Source: Roseibacillus sp. | Lineage (GTDB): Bacteria; Verrucomicrobiota; Verrucomicrobiia; Verrucomicrobiales; Akkermansiaceae | Reading direction: 5' to 3' | Length of the DNA: 6,868 nt | Assembly: GCA_002729275.1 (NCBI GenBank) | Contig: PBTP01000033.1 | Coordinates: 1-6,868, forward strand | Program-made: the position numbers and the translations under genes | In this document: positions 6,558-6,868 of the stretch, in pieces | Layout: each line of letters begins with the position of its first letter | Position numbering within the stretch: position 1 is the stretch's first letter | The notes under the pieces: generated by a model | Told to the model about the DNA's origin: nothing | Databases searched by the model: none | The model's input: only the letters and a program-made list of their open reading frames with translations

Positions 6558-6868
6558 AATCCTTCTTCCGCCAGGCGCTGTGCCTCCTTATAATTCTCAC
6601 GGAAAAACCCACCGAGCTGATTCATGATCTTCACTGCTTCTATCTTGCTGGCTTTTAACGAAGCCTTGATCGGACCCCCGGCCAAATTGTAGCCCACCGC
6701 ACTAACATCATGAAAGCGGGCCGTCGCCTTTGGCGGAAATCCCGCTGCAATCAGGGCCTCCCAGGCAGCCTTCATCTCATCATGAGAATCGATACACATG
6801 ATACGGATAATCGCCCTTAGAGGTGAGAACAAGTGACCAGTTAATTTCCGATCGTAAGAAAACTTTTT
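6554..6868 (-). CDS. Probable ABC transporter solute-binding protein, C-terminal fragment (5' partial)
   Basis: Only the last 104 codons lie inside the window; the frame is open to the right edge, so the N-terminus, including any signal peptide, is not visible. The fragment reads as a mixed alpha/beta domain ending in an amphipathic helix (MNQLGGFFRENYKEAQRLAEEGL region), and HDEMKAAWEALIAAGFPP resembles the C-terminal lobe of extracellular solute-binding proteins that serve iron-type importers. The assignment rests mainly on position: its stop TGA (6556-6554) overlaps the ATG of the two-module permease by 4 bases, the usual order of binding protein then permease. If correct, the mature protein would be periplasmic and capture the substrate. 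A TTG near 6832 is an internal codon, not a credible start. I found no motif that fixes the substrate. Confidence 0.6.
   Translation of the reverse strand, partial: KKFSYDRKLTGHLFSPLRAIIRIMCIDSHDEMKAAWEALIAAGFPPKATARFHDVSAVGYNLAGGPIKASLKASKIEAVKIMNQLGGFFRENYKEAQRLAEEGL

Noticed and set aside
5008..6593. Plus-strand frames opposite the permease gene
   Set aside because: The permease has two intact EAA loops and a coupled upstream partner; the opposite frames show no domain and no start signals.

Overview
The window reads as ordinary bacterial chromosome: densely packed, convergently arranged metabolic and transport genes, with no RNA gene, mobile element, CRISPR array or phage signature that I could find. 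The best lineage clue is the diaminopimelate decarboxylase. It carries an extra segment after its glycine loop (GGGIGIVYEEALASG, then a WW-containing stretch) that I associate with Verrucomicrobiota/Opitutae-type LysA. This is a judgement from memory. Weak or absent Shine-Dalgarno sites before several genes would fit such a lineage but do not prove it.

Layout, left to right. (1) A plus-strand PAP2-fold membrane protein, open at the left edge, with a C-terminal beta-rich domain; all but one of its canonical catalytic residues are replaced. (2) A 94-base gap with two small inverted repeats, then plus-strand lysA, the last step of lysine synthesis. (3) Convergent to lysA, a minus-strand enolase-superfamily (mandelate racemase/muconate lactonizing) enzyme, most like the hydroxyproline/hydroxyproline-betaine epimerase and cis-3-hydroxyproline dehydratase group. 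(4) A divergent intergenic region of about 280-345 bases. (5) A plus-strand EamA/DMT transporter whose first membrane helix is encoded upstream of the first ordinary start codon. (6) Convergent to it after only 20 bases, a minus-strand two-module ABC permease of the iron(III) type. Its start overlaps by 4 bases the stop of an upstream gene, probably the cognate solute-binding protein, which runs off the right edge.

How the genes relate: the right-hand pair is clearly one operon (binding protein, then fused permease), and no ATPase follows, so the ATPase must lie upstream or elsewhere. The other genes look independently transcribed. The enolase-superfamily enzyme and the EamA transporter are divergent neighbours and could share an amino-acid-type substrate, but nothing in the sequence shows it. 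I do not see a convincing new multi-gene system. The two observations most worth following are the PAP2 homologue with its catalytic motifs replaced, including Cys at the Arg and His positions of motif C3, and the missing start codon of the EamA gene.
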